A stretch of DNA of 18,044 nt from the NCBI GenBank assembly GCA_001556025.1, contig LSIB01000032.1:1-18044 (forward strand). Reading direction: 5' to 3'. Both the position numbers and the translations under genes were made by a program. Each line of letters opens with the position of its first letter. Position 1 is the first letter of the stretch. Positions 1-12,478 of the stretch are shown piece by piece. This stretch comes from Rhizobiales bacterium CCH3-A5 (GTDB lineage: Bacteria > Pseudomonadota > Alphaproteobacteria > Rhizobiales > Beijerinckiaceae). Under the pieces are notes generated by a model. That model did not search any database. It was given only the letters and a program-made list of their open reading frames with translations, and was not told the origin of the DNA.

Positions 1-21
1 TCCTGTATCAGTTCGCCGGTG
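1..21. repeat. Left-end fold-back: exact inverted copy of 141-161
   Basis: Bases 1-21 are the exact reverse complement of bases 141-161 inside bchB. The match stops at base 22. In the bchB frame these bases would encode SCISSPV; only the final PV fits the family context (PVTYTTF). The simplest reading is a snap-back chimera at a contig or read end (amplification or assembly) rather than biology, so the first five residues should not be used in any BchB alignment. Confidence 0.85.
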
Positions 22-1492
22 ACTTACACCACCTTCCAGGCGCGCGATCTCGGTGGCGACACCGCCGACCTGTTCCAGCGCGCGGCGCATGACGCCTTCG
101 AGCGCTTCAAGCCCGCCGCCATGCTGGTCGGCGCCTCCTGCACCGGCGAACTGATACAGGACGATCCGGCGGGGCTGGCGCGCGCGCTCGGCCTGCCGAT
201 CCCGGTGATACCGCTCGAATTGCCCTCCTATCAGCGCAAGGAGAACTGGGGCGCGGCCGAGACCTTCTACCAGCTCGTGCGCAACCTCGCCGGTCCGCAC
301 ATGCCCAAGCCCGGCGTGGCCCGGCCGGCACGCGAGGCGGGGCAACGCCCGAGTTGCAACATTCTCGGCCCGACCGCGCTGGGCTTCCGCCACCGCGACG
401 ACGTCCGCGCCGTCAAGGAGCTGCTGGCGAGCCTCGGCGTCGACGTCAACGTCACCGCGCCCTGGCAGGCGAGCGCAGCCGACATCGCGAAACTCGGCCA
501 GGCCGATTTCAACGTCGTGCTCTATCCCGAGATCGCGGGCCTCGCCGCGCAATGGCTCAAGCGCTCCTTTGGCCAGCCGGTCGTCGCCAGCGTGCCGATC
601 GGCGTCGGCGCGACGCGCGATTTCATCACCGAGGTGGCGCGGCTCGCCAATGTCGACGCCACCGCCGTGCTCGCCGACGAGACCTCGCGCCTGCCATGGT
701 ACTCGCGCTCGGTCGACTCGACCTATCTCACCGGCAAGCGCGTCTTCATCTTCGGCGACGCGACGCATGCGATTGCGGCCGCCCGCATCGCCAGCGAGGA
801 ACTCGGCTTCAAGGTCGTCGGCCTCGGCACTTACTCTCGCGAACTTGCCCGCGACGTGCGCGATGCGGCCCAGCGGCTCGGGCTCGAGGCGCTGATCAGC
901 GACGATTACCTCGAGGTCGAGGCAGCCTGCGCCGCGCTGCAGCCGGAGCTGGTGCTCGGTACGCAGATGGAGCGCCACATCGCCAAGCGCCTCGGCATCC
1001 CCTGCGCGGTGATCTCGGCTCCGGTCCATGTCCAGGATTTCCCGGCGCGCTACTCGCCGCAGATGGGTTTCGAGGGTGCCAACGTCATTTTCGACTCATG
1101 GGTCCATCCGCTGATGATGGGCCTGGAAGAGCATCTGCTCGGCATGTTCCGCGACGATTTCGAGTTCCACGACGGAGCAGGCTCGTCGCATCTCGGGCAT
1201 GGCGCGAAGCCACGTCCCACCCAAACCCCTCATCCTGAAGGGGCCGCAATAGCGGCCATCTCGAAGGGTGGTTCAGAGGGCGCTGGAGCATCCTTTGAGA
1301 TACAGCCTTCGGCTGCTCCTCAGGGCGAGGGCGTTCTGGTGGCGGACAAGCCGATCGTCCTCACCTGGGCCGCCGAGGCCGAACTCGAACTCAAGAAAAT
1401 CCCCTTCTTCGTCCGCGGCAAGGCGCGGCGCAACACGGAGACATACGCAGGCGAACGCGGAATCAGCCCGATCACGGTGGAGACGCTTTACG

Positions 1493-1518
<26 letters not shown>
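1..1518 (+). CDS. bchB: Light-independent protochlorophyllide reductase subunit B (5'-partial)
   Basis: BchB pairs with BchN to form the catalytic NB component of dark-operative protochlorophyllide reductase, which reduces ring D of protochlorophyllide with electrons from BchL. The frame is open from base 1; recognisable BchB sequence starts at [14 protein letters not shown], so roughly the first 50 residues are missing compared with the usual 510-530. These would include the N-terminal Asp that family knowledge gives as a ligand of the NB cluster. Visible landmarks are [12 protein letters not shown] near the start, the nitrogenase-like body, and the C-terminal domain with [14 protein letters not shown] ending in YDAKAHFGR. 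Bases 1-18 are suspect because they copy bases 144-161 in reverse. Between body and C-terminal domain, bases 1226-1331 are a palindromic repeat read through in frame as a Gly/Ala-rich linker. The 3' end overlaps bchH by 26 bases. The identification is secure. Confidence 0.96.
1226..1331. repeat. Imperfect palindromic element inside bchB, translated in frame
   Basis: About 106 bp can fold on itself. The outer arms are 1227-1238 (CCCTCATCCTGA) and 1320-1331 (10 of 12 positions pair). The inner arms are 1258-1270 (ATCTCGAAGGGTG) and 1289-1301 (11 of 13 pair). Between them lie two perfect small hairpins: 1242-1257 (GGCCGC, loop AATA, GCGGCC) and 1303-1315 (CAGCC, loop TTC, GGCTG). A short apical stem at 1272-1287 continues the inner arm. 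The result is a cross-shaped structure. Its words (CCTCATCCTGA, TCTCGAAGG, GGAGCATCCTT, CTCCTCAGG) resemble dispersed palindromic repeats I recall from Hyphomicrobiales genomes. It reads as roughly 35 codons without a stop, residues about 404-437 of this partial BchB. No second copy is evident in the window. Confidence 0.8.
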
Positions 1519-6104
<4,586 letters not shown>

Positions 6105-6105
<1 letters not shown>

Positions 6106-6806
6106 TGTCCGACGCGACCTACGCCCAGCGCCGCAGCGAATTGAAGACCTATTTCGACCGCACGGCGGTCGAGGCCTGGTCGAAGCTGACCTCGGACGCG
6201 CCGGTCAGCGGCATTCGCGCCACGGTGCGGGCCGGGCGTGACGCCATGCGCGAGACTCTGTTGTCATGGCTGCCCGACGACCTGCGCGGCGCGCGCATCC
6301 TCGACGCGGGTTGCGGCACCGGCGCGCTCGCCGTCGCCTGCGCGCTGCGCGGCGCGAATGTCGTCGCGATCGACCTCTCGCCGACGCTGGTCGCGCTGGC
6401 GCAGGACCGCGCGCCGCGCGACATGCAGGGCGGCTCGATCTCCTTCCGCTCCGGCGACATGCTCGATGCCGGCCTGGGCCGCTTCGACCATGTCGTGGCG
6501 ATGGATTCGCTGATCCACTATCAGGCCGCCGACATCGTGCGCGTCCTCTCGGCGCTGGCGGCGCGGACCGCGTCCTCGCTGCTGATCACCCACGCCCCGC
6601 GCACGCCGGCGCTGGCGCTGATGCACATTGTCGGCCGCGCCTTCCCACGCTCCGACCGCGCGCCCGCGATCGAGCCGGTCAGCGAAGTCACGCTGGCGCG
6701 CGGGATCGCCGCCGAGCCCGCGCTGGCGGGCTGGCGGCCGGCGCGAACGCGGCGGATTTCGAGCGCCTTCTACAAGTCGCAGGCTCTGGAGCTTGTCGCC
6801 AGATGA
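6105..6806 (+). CDS. bchM: Magnesium protoporphyrin IX methyltransferase
   Basis: BchM transfers a methyl group from S-adenosylmethionine to the ring C propionate of Mg-protoporphyrin IX, giving the monomethyl ester used by AcsF. The product is 233 residues. The class I SAM-binding motif ILDAGCGTGALA is at residues 65-76, followed by an acidic VVAIDLSP strand end near 87-93. The N-terminal YFDRTAVEAWSKL and RAGRDAMRETLLSWL segments are characteristic of BchM/ChlM. ATG 6105 is chosen because it forms a TGATG junction with bchL; a GTG at 6102 in the same frame would add only one residue. The stop overlaps the lhaA start (ATGA). It lies between the chelatase and assembly genes, as in other alphaproteobacterial clusters. 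Confidence 0.96.
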
Positions 6807-8236
6807 ACCCGGTCTCGGCAGCTTTGGTGAAAGGCATGACGCGGATCGGTCCGCGCTGGCTGCCCTTTGCCGATGCGGCCTCGCCGGACCTGCCGCTCGG
6901 GCGCATTCTCAGGCTGTCGCTGTTTCAGATCTCGGTCGGCATGGCGACCGTCCTTCTGGTCGGAACGCTCAACCGGGTGATGATCGTCGAGCTCAATGTC
7001 CCGGCCTGGGTCGTGGCGCTGATGGTCTCGCTCCCCTTCCTGTTCGCGCCCTTCCGCGCGCTGGTCGGCTTCAAATCGGACACCCACCGCTCTGTGCTGG
7101 GCTGGCGGCGCGTTCCTTACATCTGGTTCGGCTCGCTGATGCAGTTCGGCGGGCTCGCCATCATGCCCTTCGCGCTGCTGGTCCTGTCGGGGGACGGCGT
7201 CGGGCCGGTCTGGATCGGGCAGGCGGGCGCTGCGCTCGCCTTCCTCCTGGTCGGGGCCGGCCTCCACACCACGCAGACGGCAGGGCTCGCGCTTGCGACG
7301 GACCTTGCCACGCCCGCCACCCGCGCCCGCGTCGTCGCGCTGCTTTATGTGACGCTGCTGGTCGGCATGGTGCTGTCGGGGCTCGCCTTCGCCTGGCTGC
7401 TCAGTGATTTCTCGCCCCTGCGCCTGATTCAGGTCGTGCAGGGCGCAGCCGTGGTCACCATGGCGCTGAACGTCGTCGCGCTCTGGAAGCAGGAGGCGCG
7501 CAATCCGGCCCTGACGCGCCCGGACGTGGCTCGCCCGGCCTTCCGCGCGGCGTTGTCGGCTTTCGCGTCCGACCGGCGGCGGCTGCGCTTCCTCGTCGCG
7601 GTCGGGCTCGGCACCGCCGCCTTCAACATGCAGGACATCATCCTGGAGCCTTTTGGCGCGCAGGTGCTGAATCTGAGCGTGTCCGGCACCACGATCCTGA
7701 CCGCCTTGCTCGCGGCCGGTTCGCTCGCCGCCTTCGTACTGGCGGCGCGCGCGCTGGCGGCGGGAGTCGATCCCTACCGGCTGGCGGCGCTCGGCGTCGT
7801 CGCCGGGCTCGTCGCCTTCCCTTGCGTGATTTTTGCCGGCGCGATCGACGCCGCTCATCTCTTCCGCTTCGGCGTCGTGCTGATCGGTTTTGGTGGCGGC
7901 CTCTTCGCCGTCTCGACGCTGACCACCGCCATGGCGATCGAGAGCGGCGGGCTGCACGGGCTCGCGGTCGGCATCTGGGGCGCGGTGCAGGCTAGCGCGG
8001 CCGGCCTCGCCATAGCGGCGGGCGGCGCCCTGCGCGATCTCGTTGCCATGCTCGCAGCAAGAGGCTCGCTCGGCCCCGCCTTCGCCGACCCATCCGTCGC
8101 CTACAGCGTCGTCTACCATGTCGAGATCGCGCTGCTCTTCGCCACGCTCGTCGCCATCGGCCCGCTTGTCCGCAGCGCCGATGTCGTGAGCGCTACCCCG
8201 TCAACCCGCTTCGGCCTCGCGGAATTTCCGAGCTGA
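6803..8236 (+). CDS. lhaA: Light-harvesting complex 1 assembly protein LhaA (PucC family)
   Basis: LhaA is an inner-membrane, major-facilitator-like protein of the PucC/BCH1 family. It assists insertion of bacteriochlorophyll and antenna polypeptides around the reaction centre. The product is 477 residues with about twelve hydrophobic segments, for example ISVGMATVLLVGTLNRVMIV near residues 41-60 and several Gly/Ala-rich helices in the second half. Family landmarks are NRVMIVELNVPAWVV, FKSDTHRSVLGWRRVPYIW, GLHTTQTAGLALATDLA and FNMQDIILEPFGAQV. ATG 6803 is chosen because it overlaps the bchM stop (ATGA) and gives the family N-terminus; the longer upstream frame lies over bchM and is spurious. 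Its position directly before puhA is the standard arrangement, and the puhA promoter in related bacteria often lies within bchM-lhaA. I could not recognise one here. Confidence 0.95.
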   Translation: MNPVSAALVKGMTRIGPRWLPFADAASPDLPLGRILRLSLFQISVGMATVLLVGTLNRVMIVELNVPAWVVALMVSLPFLFAPFRALVGFKSDTHRSVLGWRRVPYIWFGSLMQFGGLAIMPFALLVLSGDGVGPVWIGQAGAALAFLLVGAGLHTTQTAGLALATDLATPATRARVVALLYVTLLVGMVLSGLAFAWLLSDFSPLRLIQVVQGAAVVTMALNVVALWKQEARNPALTRPDVARPAFRAALSAFASDRRRLRFLVAVGLGTAAFNMQDIILEPFGAQVLNLSVSGTTILTALLAAGSLAAFVLAARALAAGVDPYRLAALGVVAGLVAFPCVIFAGAIDAAHLFRFGVVLIGFGGGLFAVSTLTTAMAIESGGLHGLAVGIWGAVQASAAGLAIAAGGALRDLVAMLAARGSLGPAFADPSVAYSVVYHVEIALLFATLVAIGPLVRSADVVSATPSTRFGLAEFPS

Positions 8237-8258
8237 CAGCCTTCAGGAGGGCTCCCCA

Positions 8259-9035
8259 ATGCGTGAAATCATGGGCTATATCGACGTCGCCCAAGTCGCG
8301 ATCTGGCTGTTCTGGATCTTCTTCGCCGGCTTGATCGTGTATCTCCAGCGCGAGACCCAGCGCGAGGGCTACCCGCTCGAGCACGATACCAAACCGGGCA
8401 AGTTTTTCGCCAACCGGCTCATCTTCTATCCCGAGCCCAAGACCTTCGCGCTCTCCAACGGGCAACGCATCCAGGCACCCAATGGCATCGGCGACGCCCG
8501 GCCGGTTCCGGGCACGCCGACCGCCCGTTTCCCCGGCGCGCCGCTGCAGCCGACCTCGGCCAATCCGATGCTGGACTCGATCGGGCCGGGCTCCTGGGCC
8601 GAGCGCGCCGACATGCCCGACATGACCTATGACAACCACCTCAAGATCGTGCCTGTCCGCGTCGCCACCGGCTACGGCGTCTCCAGCGGGCCCGATCCGC
8701 GCGGCTTCGACGTGGTCGGCGCCGACCGCAAGGTGGCAGGCAAGGTCATCGATCTCTGGGTCGATCGCTCGGAATGCATCATCCGCTATTTCGAGGTCGC
8801 GCTCGACAGCGGCCGCAACGTCCTGCTGCCGAACACCTTCTGCGACATTACGGCGGGCACCCGGCCGGGCGTCGGGCGGGTCTTCGTCGATGCGCTGCTG
8901 GCGCACCAGTTCGCCGATGTGCCGGGCACGCGCACGCCCGACGCGGTGACGAGGCTCGAGGAAGAGAAGATCTGCGCCTATTACGGCGCGGGCACGCTCT
9001 ACGCCACGCCGCTGCGTGCGGAGCCGCTGCTATGA
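8259..9035 (+). CDS. puhA: Photosynthetic reaction centre H subunit
   Basis: PuhA caps the cytoplasmic face of the reaction centre and helps deliver protons to the secondary quinone QB. The 258-residue product has one N-terminal membrane helix (about 11-30, AQVAIWLFWIFFAGLIVYLQ) followed by RETQREGYPLE, a hallmark of the family, and then the PRC-barrel domain. Glu172 in DRSECIIRYFEV lines up by eye with the H-subunit Glu173 known for proton transfer in Rhodobacter sphaeroides. The C-terminal EEEKICAYYGAGTLYATP is also typical. A strong AGGAGG at 8245-8250 sits 8 bases before the ATG, a fresh ribosome entry after the 22-base gap from lhaA. The stop overlaps the puhB start (ATGA). Confidence 0.97.
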   Translation: MREIMGYIDVAQVAIWLFWIFFAGLIVYLQRETQREGYPLEHDTKPGKFFANRLIFYPEPKTFALSNGQRIQAPNGIGDARPVPGTPTARFPGAPLQPTSANPMLDSIGPGSWAERADMPDMTYDNHLKIVPVRVATGYGVSSGPDPRGFDVVGADRKVAGKVIDLWVDRSECIIRYFEVALDSGRNVLLPNTFCDITAGTRPGVGRVFVDALLAHQFADVPGTRTPDAVTRLEEEKICAYYGAGTLYATPLRAEPLL

Positions 9036-9703
9036 GCCGGGACGAAAACCACGACGATTTCGCCTTCGAGCCGGTTGCGGGCCTGCCGGAGATGCCCCCG
9101 CAAGGCGAACGCATCCTCTGGCAGGGCGCGCCAGACTGGCGCGGCCTCGCCTGGCGCGCCTTCCACGTCCGCGAGGTGACATTCTACTTCGCGGCGCTGG
9201 TTGTAGCCCAGCCGTTGCTGGCGCTGATTCAGGGCTCTGCCCTGATCGGCTCGGTCAAGCCGATGCTCTGGGTCGCGGCGGCAGGTGCGGTCGCCATTGG
9301 CGCGCTCTGCCTGCTCGGCTGGCTCTCGGCGCGCGGCACTGTCTACACCATCACCAGCCGGCGTCTGGTGATGCGCTTCGGCGTCGCCTTGCCAATGACG
9401 GTCAACCTGCCCTTCGCCGTCATCGCCGGCGCGGGCCTCAGGCTCTCCCGCGGCGGCCATGGCGACTTGCCCGTCGCGATCGTACCGGGCGAGAAGGTGT
9501 CCTACGCCGTCCTCTGGCCGCATGTGAGGCCGTGGCGCCTGTCCAGACCCGAGCCGATGCTGCGCGCGGTTCCCGACGCCGCGACCGTGGCCGGCATCCT
9601 CGGACGCGCGCTCGCAACCCATGCCGGAACGCCGATCCGCGTCGCGCCTGCGCAGGCTAGCAACGACCAGCGCCTGCCGGCCGGCATGGCCGCCGCGGGC
9701 TGA
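9032..9703 (+). CDS. puhB: Photosynthetic complex assembly protein PuhB
   Basis: PuhB is a membrane protein needed for efficient reaction-centre assembly; it carries a bacterial PH-like domain of the YdbT/bPH2 type. The product is 223 residues. The N-terminal part has ERILWQGAPDWRGLAWRAFHVREV (residues 26-49), typical of PuhB. Hydrophobic helices follow at about 50-68 and 79-99, and then the PH-like strand YTITSRRLVMRFGVALPMTVNLPF. I chose ATG 9032, which overlaps the puhA stop (ATGA); the longer open frame upstream runs through puhA and is spurious. The C-terminal 25 residues are Ala-rich and look unconserved. The gene ends directly before the strong Shine-Dalgarno of puhC. Confidence 0.93.
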   Translation: MSRDENHDDFAFEPVAGLPEMPPQGERILWQGAPDWRGLAWRAFHVREVTFYFAALVVAQPLLALIQGSALIGSVKPMLWVAAAGAVAIGALCLLGWLSARGTVYTITSRRLVMRFGVALPMTVNLPFAVIAGAGLRLSRGGHGDLPVAIVPGEKVSYAVLWPHVRPWRLSRPEPMLRAVPDAATVAGILGRALATHAGTPIRVAPAQASNDQRLPAGMAAAG

Positions 9704-9716
9704 GGAGGACCCAGCC

Positions 9717-10193
9717 ATGACCGACGCTACGCTCCAGACGCAGGGCCCCGCCGTCAGCGGCTCGCCGCCGCGCTGGAGCCTGCTCGGCATGGCCCTGCTC
9801 GTGCTGGCGACGATCGGCGTCGCCGGCCTGGCGCGCCAGACCGGCATCGGCGCGACCGGCATTCCCGAAAGCCCAACGCTGGCGCAGATCGAGCTGCGCT
9901 TCGAGGACCGCGCCGACGGCTCCGCCGTGGTGCGCGACATGAGGGGCGCGGAGCTGGCGACGCTCGCGGTCAGCCAGGATGGCTTCATCCGCGGCGCGAT
10001 GCGCAGCCTGACGCGGCAGCGGCAGATCGCCGGCATCGGCCAGGAACAGCCGTTCCGGCTGGAGCGCCGGGAAAATGGTCGGTTGAGCTTGAGCGATCCG
10101 ACGACTGGGGGCAGGATCGAGCTGGACGCCTTCGGACCGAGCAATTCCGCCGCCTTCGCGCGGTTCCTGCCCGCCCGCGAGACGCGTCCATGA
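9717..10193 (+). CDS. puhC: Photosynthetic complex assembly protein PuhC
   Basis: PuhC is a single-pass membrane protein that supports assembly and organisation of the reaction centre-LH1 core. The product is 158 residues, with a membrane helix at about 21-38 (SLLGMALLVLATIGVAGLAR) and a soluble, probably periplasmic, domain containing the family's RFEDRADGSAVVRD and QPFRLERRENGRLSLSDPTTG segments. I chose ATG 9717 because GAGGAGGA at 9702-9709 lies just upstream and overlaps the puhB stop. An earlier in-frame start at 9621 would add a basic, unconserved leader lying over puhB. The stop overlaps the next start (ATGA). Identification rests on motif, length and its place after puhB. Confidence 0.92.
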   Translation: MTDATLQTQGPAVSGSPPRWSLLGMALLVLATIGVAGLARQTGIGATGIPESPTLAQIELRFEDRADGSAVVRDMRGAELATLAVSQDGFIRGAMRSLTRQRQIAGIGQEQPFRLERRENGRLSLSDPTTGGRIELDAFGPSNSAAFARFLPARETRP

Positions 10194-10510
10194 CCGATCT
10201 CTCGTTGACGGACCACGCAATGGCCGAGCCGAAGCAGTTTGACGTCCCCTGCACCATCGAGGTCTCGCATACCTTTGACAGCCTGCACGCCCATTGCGTG
10301 CTCGATGGCGACATCAAGATCCGCCCGGGCGATGAGGTCGTCGTCCATGGCGAGCCGATTAAGGTTCCCTATGGCGAGGTGCAGACCTTCCGCCGCGTCG
10401 CTACCGTCAAACGCGCGAGTTGGCTGGAGCAGGTCTGGACGAAAATCTCCGGACGTGCCGAATTCATGGAGCTGCTCGAATTCAGCTTCTCGGAAAGGAC
10501 CAAGCTATGA
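10190..10510 (+). CDS. bciE: Probable AcsF-cyclase auxiliary subunit BciE
   Basis: This 106-residue soluble protein lies between puhC and acsF and overlaps both by four bases (ATGA at each end). In Rhodobacter sphaeroides and many other alphaproteobacteria a small conserved protein encoded near acsF, named BciE, is required for the oxygen-dependent Mg-protoporphyrin monomethyl ester cyclase. Position, size and tight coupling to acsF support the same role here. The sequence shows a compact beta-rich core ([38 protein letters not shown], residues 18-55) and a C-terminal part with [25 protein letters not shown]. No membrane helix or known catalytic motif is visible. The start could be ATG 10190 or the internal Met11; the overlap with puhC favours the first. 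The name comes from context and memory of the family, not an alignment. Confidence 0.72.
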   Translation: MTDLSLTDHAMAEPKQFDVPCTIEVSHTFDSLHAHCVLDGDIKIRPGDEVVVHGEPIKVPYGEVQTFRRVATVKRASWLEQVWTKISGRAEFMELLEFSFSERTKL

Positions 10511-11577
10511 CAGCCGCGACCATGCAGGTCGGCGCGATGCGCGCGGCCCCCAACGAATCCACCCGCATGGCCCAGCAGGACACGCTGCTGACGCCGCGCT
10601 TCTACACCACCGATTTCGAGGAACTCGACAGGGTCGATGTCTCGTCGGTGCGCGAGGAATGGGATGCGCTGATCGCCGAGATGAAAAGCGACCCTAACAA
10701 GGGCCACTTCACCCGCAACGCCGAATGGAAGCTCGAACTGGAGAAGATCCCCGAGCCGTTGCGCAAGGAGTTCATCGACTTTCTGATCTCATCGCTGACG
10801 GCCGAATTCTCGGGCTGCGTGCTCTATGCCGAGATGAGGAAGCGCGGCAAGAACCCCGACATCTGCGAGCTGTTCAAATATATGAGCCGCGACGAGGCCC
10901 GCCATGCCGGCTTCATCAACGACGCACTGAAGGAATTCCACATCGGCGTCGATCTCGGCTTCCTGACCAAGGCCAAGAAATACACCTTCTTCAAGCCGAA
11001 ATTCATCTTCTACGCGACCTATCTTTCCGAGAAGATCGGCTATGCCCGCTACATCACCATCTATCGCCACCTGGAGAAAAACCCGGACAAGTGCTTCCAC
11101 CCGATCTTCAAATGGTTCCGCGAGTGGTGCAATGACGAGTTCCGCCATGGCGAGGCCTTCTCGCTGCTGATGCGGGCCAATCCGCATCTGCTCACCGGCG
11201 GCAACAAGCTCTGGGTGCGGTTCTTCCTGCTGGCGGTCTACGCGACCATGTATGTGCGCGACCATGTCCGCCCCGAGTTCCACAAGGCGCTGCAGATCGA
11301 CCCGACGGAATACGACTACGAGGTCTTCCGCATCACCTCGGAAATCTCGAAGCAGTGCTTCCCCGTGGTGCTCGACACCGACAACCCGAAGTTCCGCGCC
11401 GGGCTGGAGCGGGTGCGAACCTTAAGCCTCAAGATCGCCGAGGCGGCCGAGAAGGGCCAGACGCTGCGCAAGCTCGGTTACCAGGCGCAGGTCGGGGCGA
11501 CGCTGGCGCGGCTCTACCTGATGCCGACGATCAAGAACGACCTCCCCGCCACGAGCCGGCTCCAGCCGGCCTACTGA
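10507..11577 (+). CDS. acsF: Mg-protoporphyrin IX monomethyl ester oxidative cyclase
   Basis: AcsF is the diiron enzyme that uses O2 to form the isocyclic ring E, converting Mg-protoporphyrin IX monomethyl ester to divinyl protochlorophyllide. The product is 356 residues. The ferritin-like diiron site is visible: Glu100 (TAEFSGC), EARH at 130-133 and EFRH at 211-214. Other landmarks are [13 protein letters not shown] [14 protein letters not shown] and [19 protein letters not shown] 10507 is chosen because it overlaps the bciE stop (ATGA) and gives the usual N-terminus before [15 protein letters not shown]; an upstream start in the same frame lies over bciE. Dependence on O2 indicates pigment synthesis under aerobic or microaerobic conditions. 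No anaerobic cyclase (bchE) is in this window. Confidence 0.97.
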   Translation: MTAATMQVGAMRAAPNESTRMAQQDTLLTPRFYTTDFEELDRVDVSSVREEWDALIAEMKSDPNKGHFTRNAEWKLELEKIPEPLRKEFIDFLISSLTAEFSGCVLYAEMRKRGKNPDICELFKYMSRDEARHAGFINDALKEFHIGVDLGFLTKAKKYTFFKPKFIFYATYLSEKIGYARYITIYRHLEKNPDKCFHPIFKWFREWCNDEFRHGEAFSLLMRANPHLLTGGNKLWVRFFLLAVYATMYVRDHVRPEFHKALQIDPTEYDYEVFRITSEISKQCFPVVLDTDNPKFRAGLERVRTLSLKIAEAAEKGQTLRKLGYQAQVGATLARLYLMPTIKNDLPATSRLQPAY

Positions 11578-11594
11578 AAGGGATCAGCGCCTTG
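11577..11594 (+). promoter_or_regulatory. Shine-Dalgarno and TTG start of puhE
   Basis: AAAGGGA begins at the last base of the acsF stop and precedes the TTG at 11592 by 8 bases. It decides the start of puhE, which otherwise appears to run in from acsF in another frame. Confidence 0.6.
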
Positions 11595-12449
11595 ACCGCC
11601 TATGGCCTGCCGATCGTCGCGACACTGTTCGCCTGGTGGTTTTCCACCGGGGCGATCCTGTATCTCGACGGTCTGCCGCGGCGGACCTTTCGCTGGAGCT
11701 TTGGAACCGCCTCGCTGATCGCGGTCGCGGCGCTCTGGGGTCTTGCGGCGACCGCCGAGCAGACCGGCGCGTCGGGCGCCTATCTCGCCGTGCTCTGCGC
11801 CGTTCTGCTCTGGGGCTGGAACGAGATGGCCTTCCTGTTCGGCTATCTCACCGGCCCGCGCCGCGAGCCCTGCCCGCAAGGCGCCACGGGCTTCGCCCGC
11901 TTTGCCTACGCGACGCGCGCGATCCTGCATCACGAGCTGGCGCTGCTGGCCTGCCTGCTGCTCGTCGCCGCGCTGACCTGGGGCGGGGCCAATCCCTTCG
12001 GCCTGATGACCTTCGCCCTGCTCTTCGCGATGCGGCTCTCGACCAAGCTCAACATCTATCTCGGGGTGCCCAACACCACGGTCGAATTCCTGCCCGCGCA
12101 CCTTGGCTATCTGAAGAGCTATTTCCGGCAGAAGCCGATGAACCTGCTCTTCCCGTTTTCCGTGACGCTGGCGACGCTGCTGACCGCCTGGCTCGTCCAC
12201 AAGGCGGTCCTGGCCGATCCGGCGCTCGCGACGGGTTTCGTGCTGGTTGCGACGCTGGCTGCGCTCGGCGTCATCGAGCACTGGTTCCTCGTGGTGCCGC
12301 TGCCGGTCGCCGATTTGTGGTCATGGGGCCTGCGCTCGCATGACCGCGCTGCACCGCAATCCGCGCCGCGGACGGCCTCGCCGCCTGTCCGTATCGTGCC
12401 CGAACCCGCGACACCGCGTGCCATTTCACCTTCGTCTTTGGTTGCGTAG
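11592..12449 (+). CDS. puhE: Photosynthetic complex assembly protein PuhE
   Basis: PuhE is a polytopic inner-membrane protein that affects reaction-centre assembly and bacteriochlorophyll production. From the chosen start it is 285 residues with six or seven hydrophobic segments. The conserved loops include [35 protein letters not shown] and [14 protein letters not shown]. The start is TTG 11592: AAAGGGA lies 8 bases upstream, the acsF stop is just before it at 11575-11577, and no in-frame ATG gives a complete first helix. The longer frame beginning inside acsF is spurious. After the last helix there is a tail of about 35 residues rich in Pro, Ser, Ala and Arg (from residue 250) that is probably disordered. 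It is followed after 29 bases by hemA. Confidence 0.92.
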   Translation: MTAYGLPIVATLFAWWFSTGAILYLDGLPRRTFRWSFGTASLIAVAALWGLAATAEQTGASGAYLAVLCAVLLWGWNEMAFLFGYLTGPRREPCPQGATGFARFAYATRAILHHELALLACLLLVAALTWGGANPFGLMTFALLFAMRLSTKLNIYLGVPNTTVEFLPAHLGYLKSYFRQKPMNLLFPFSVTLATLLTAWLVHKAVLADPALATGFVLVATLAALGVIEHWFLVVPLPVADLWSWGLRSHDRAAPQSAPRTASPPVRIVPEPATPRAISPSSLVA

Positions 12450-12465
12450 GACTGACGAGATCCGC

Positions 12466-12472
12466 AAGGAGG
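12466..12472 (+). promoter_or_regulatory. Strong Shine-Dalgarno of hemA
   Basis: AAGGAGG lies 6 bases before ATG 12479. It is close to the ideal anti-16S complement and marks an independent, efficient translation start for hemA after the coupled genes upstream. Confidence 0.8.
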
Positions 12473-12478
12473 CTGCCG

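Noticed and set aside
8100..8258. PpsR/CrtJ-type operator (TGT-N12-ACA) upstream of puhA
   Set aside because: No correctly spaced TGT...ACA pair was found by eye in the end of lhaA or the short gap.
11355..11591. Upstream extension of the puhE frame into acsF
   Set aside because: It overlaps the conserved C-terminus of acsF in another frame and has no family sequence; TTG 11592 with AAAGGGA explains the start.
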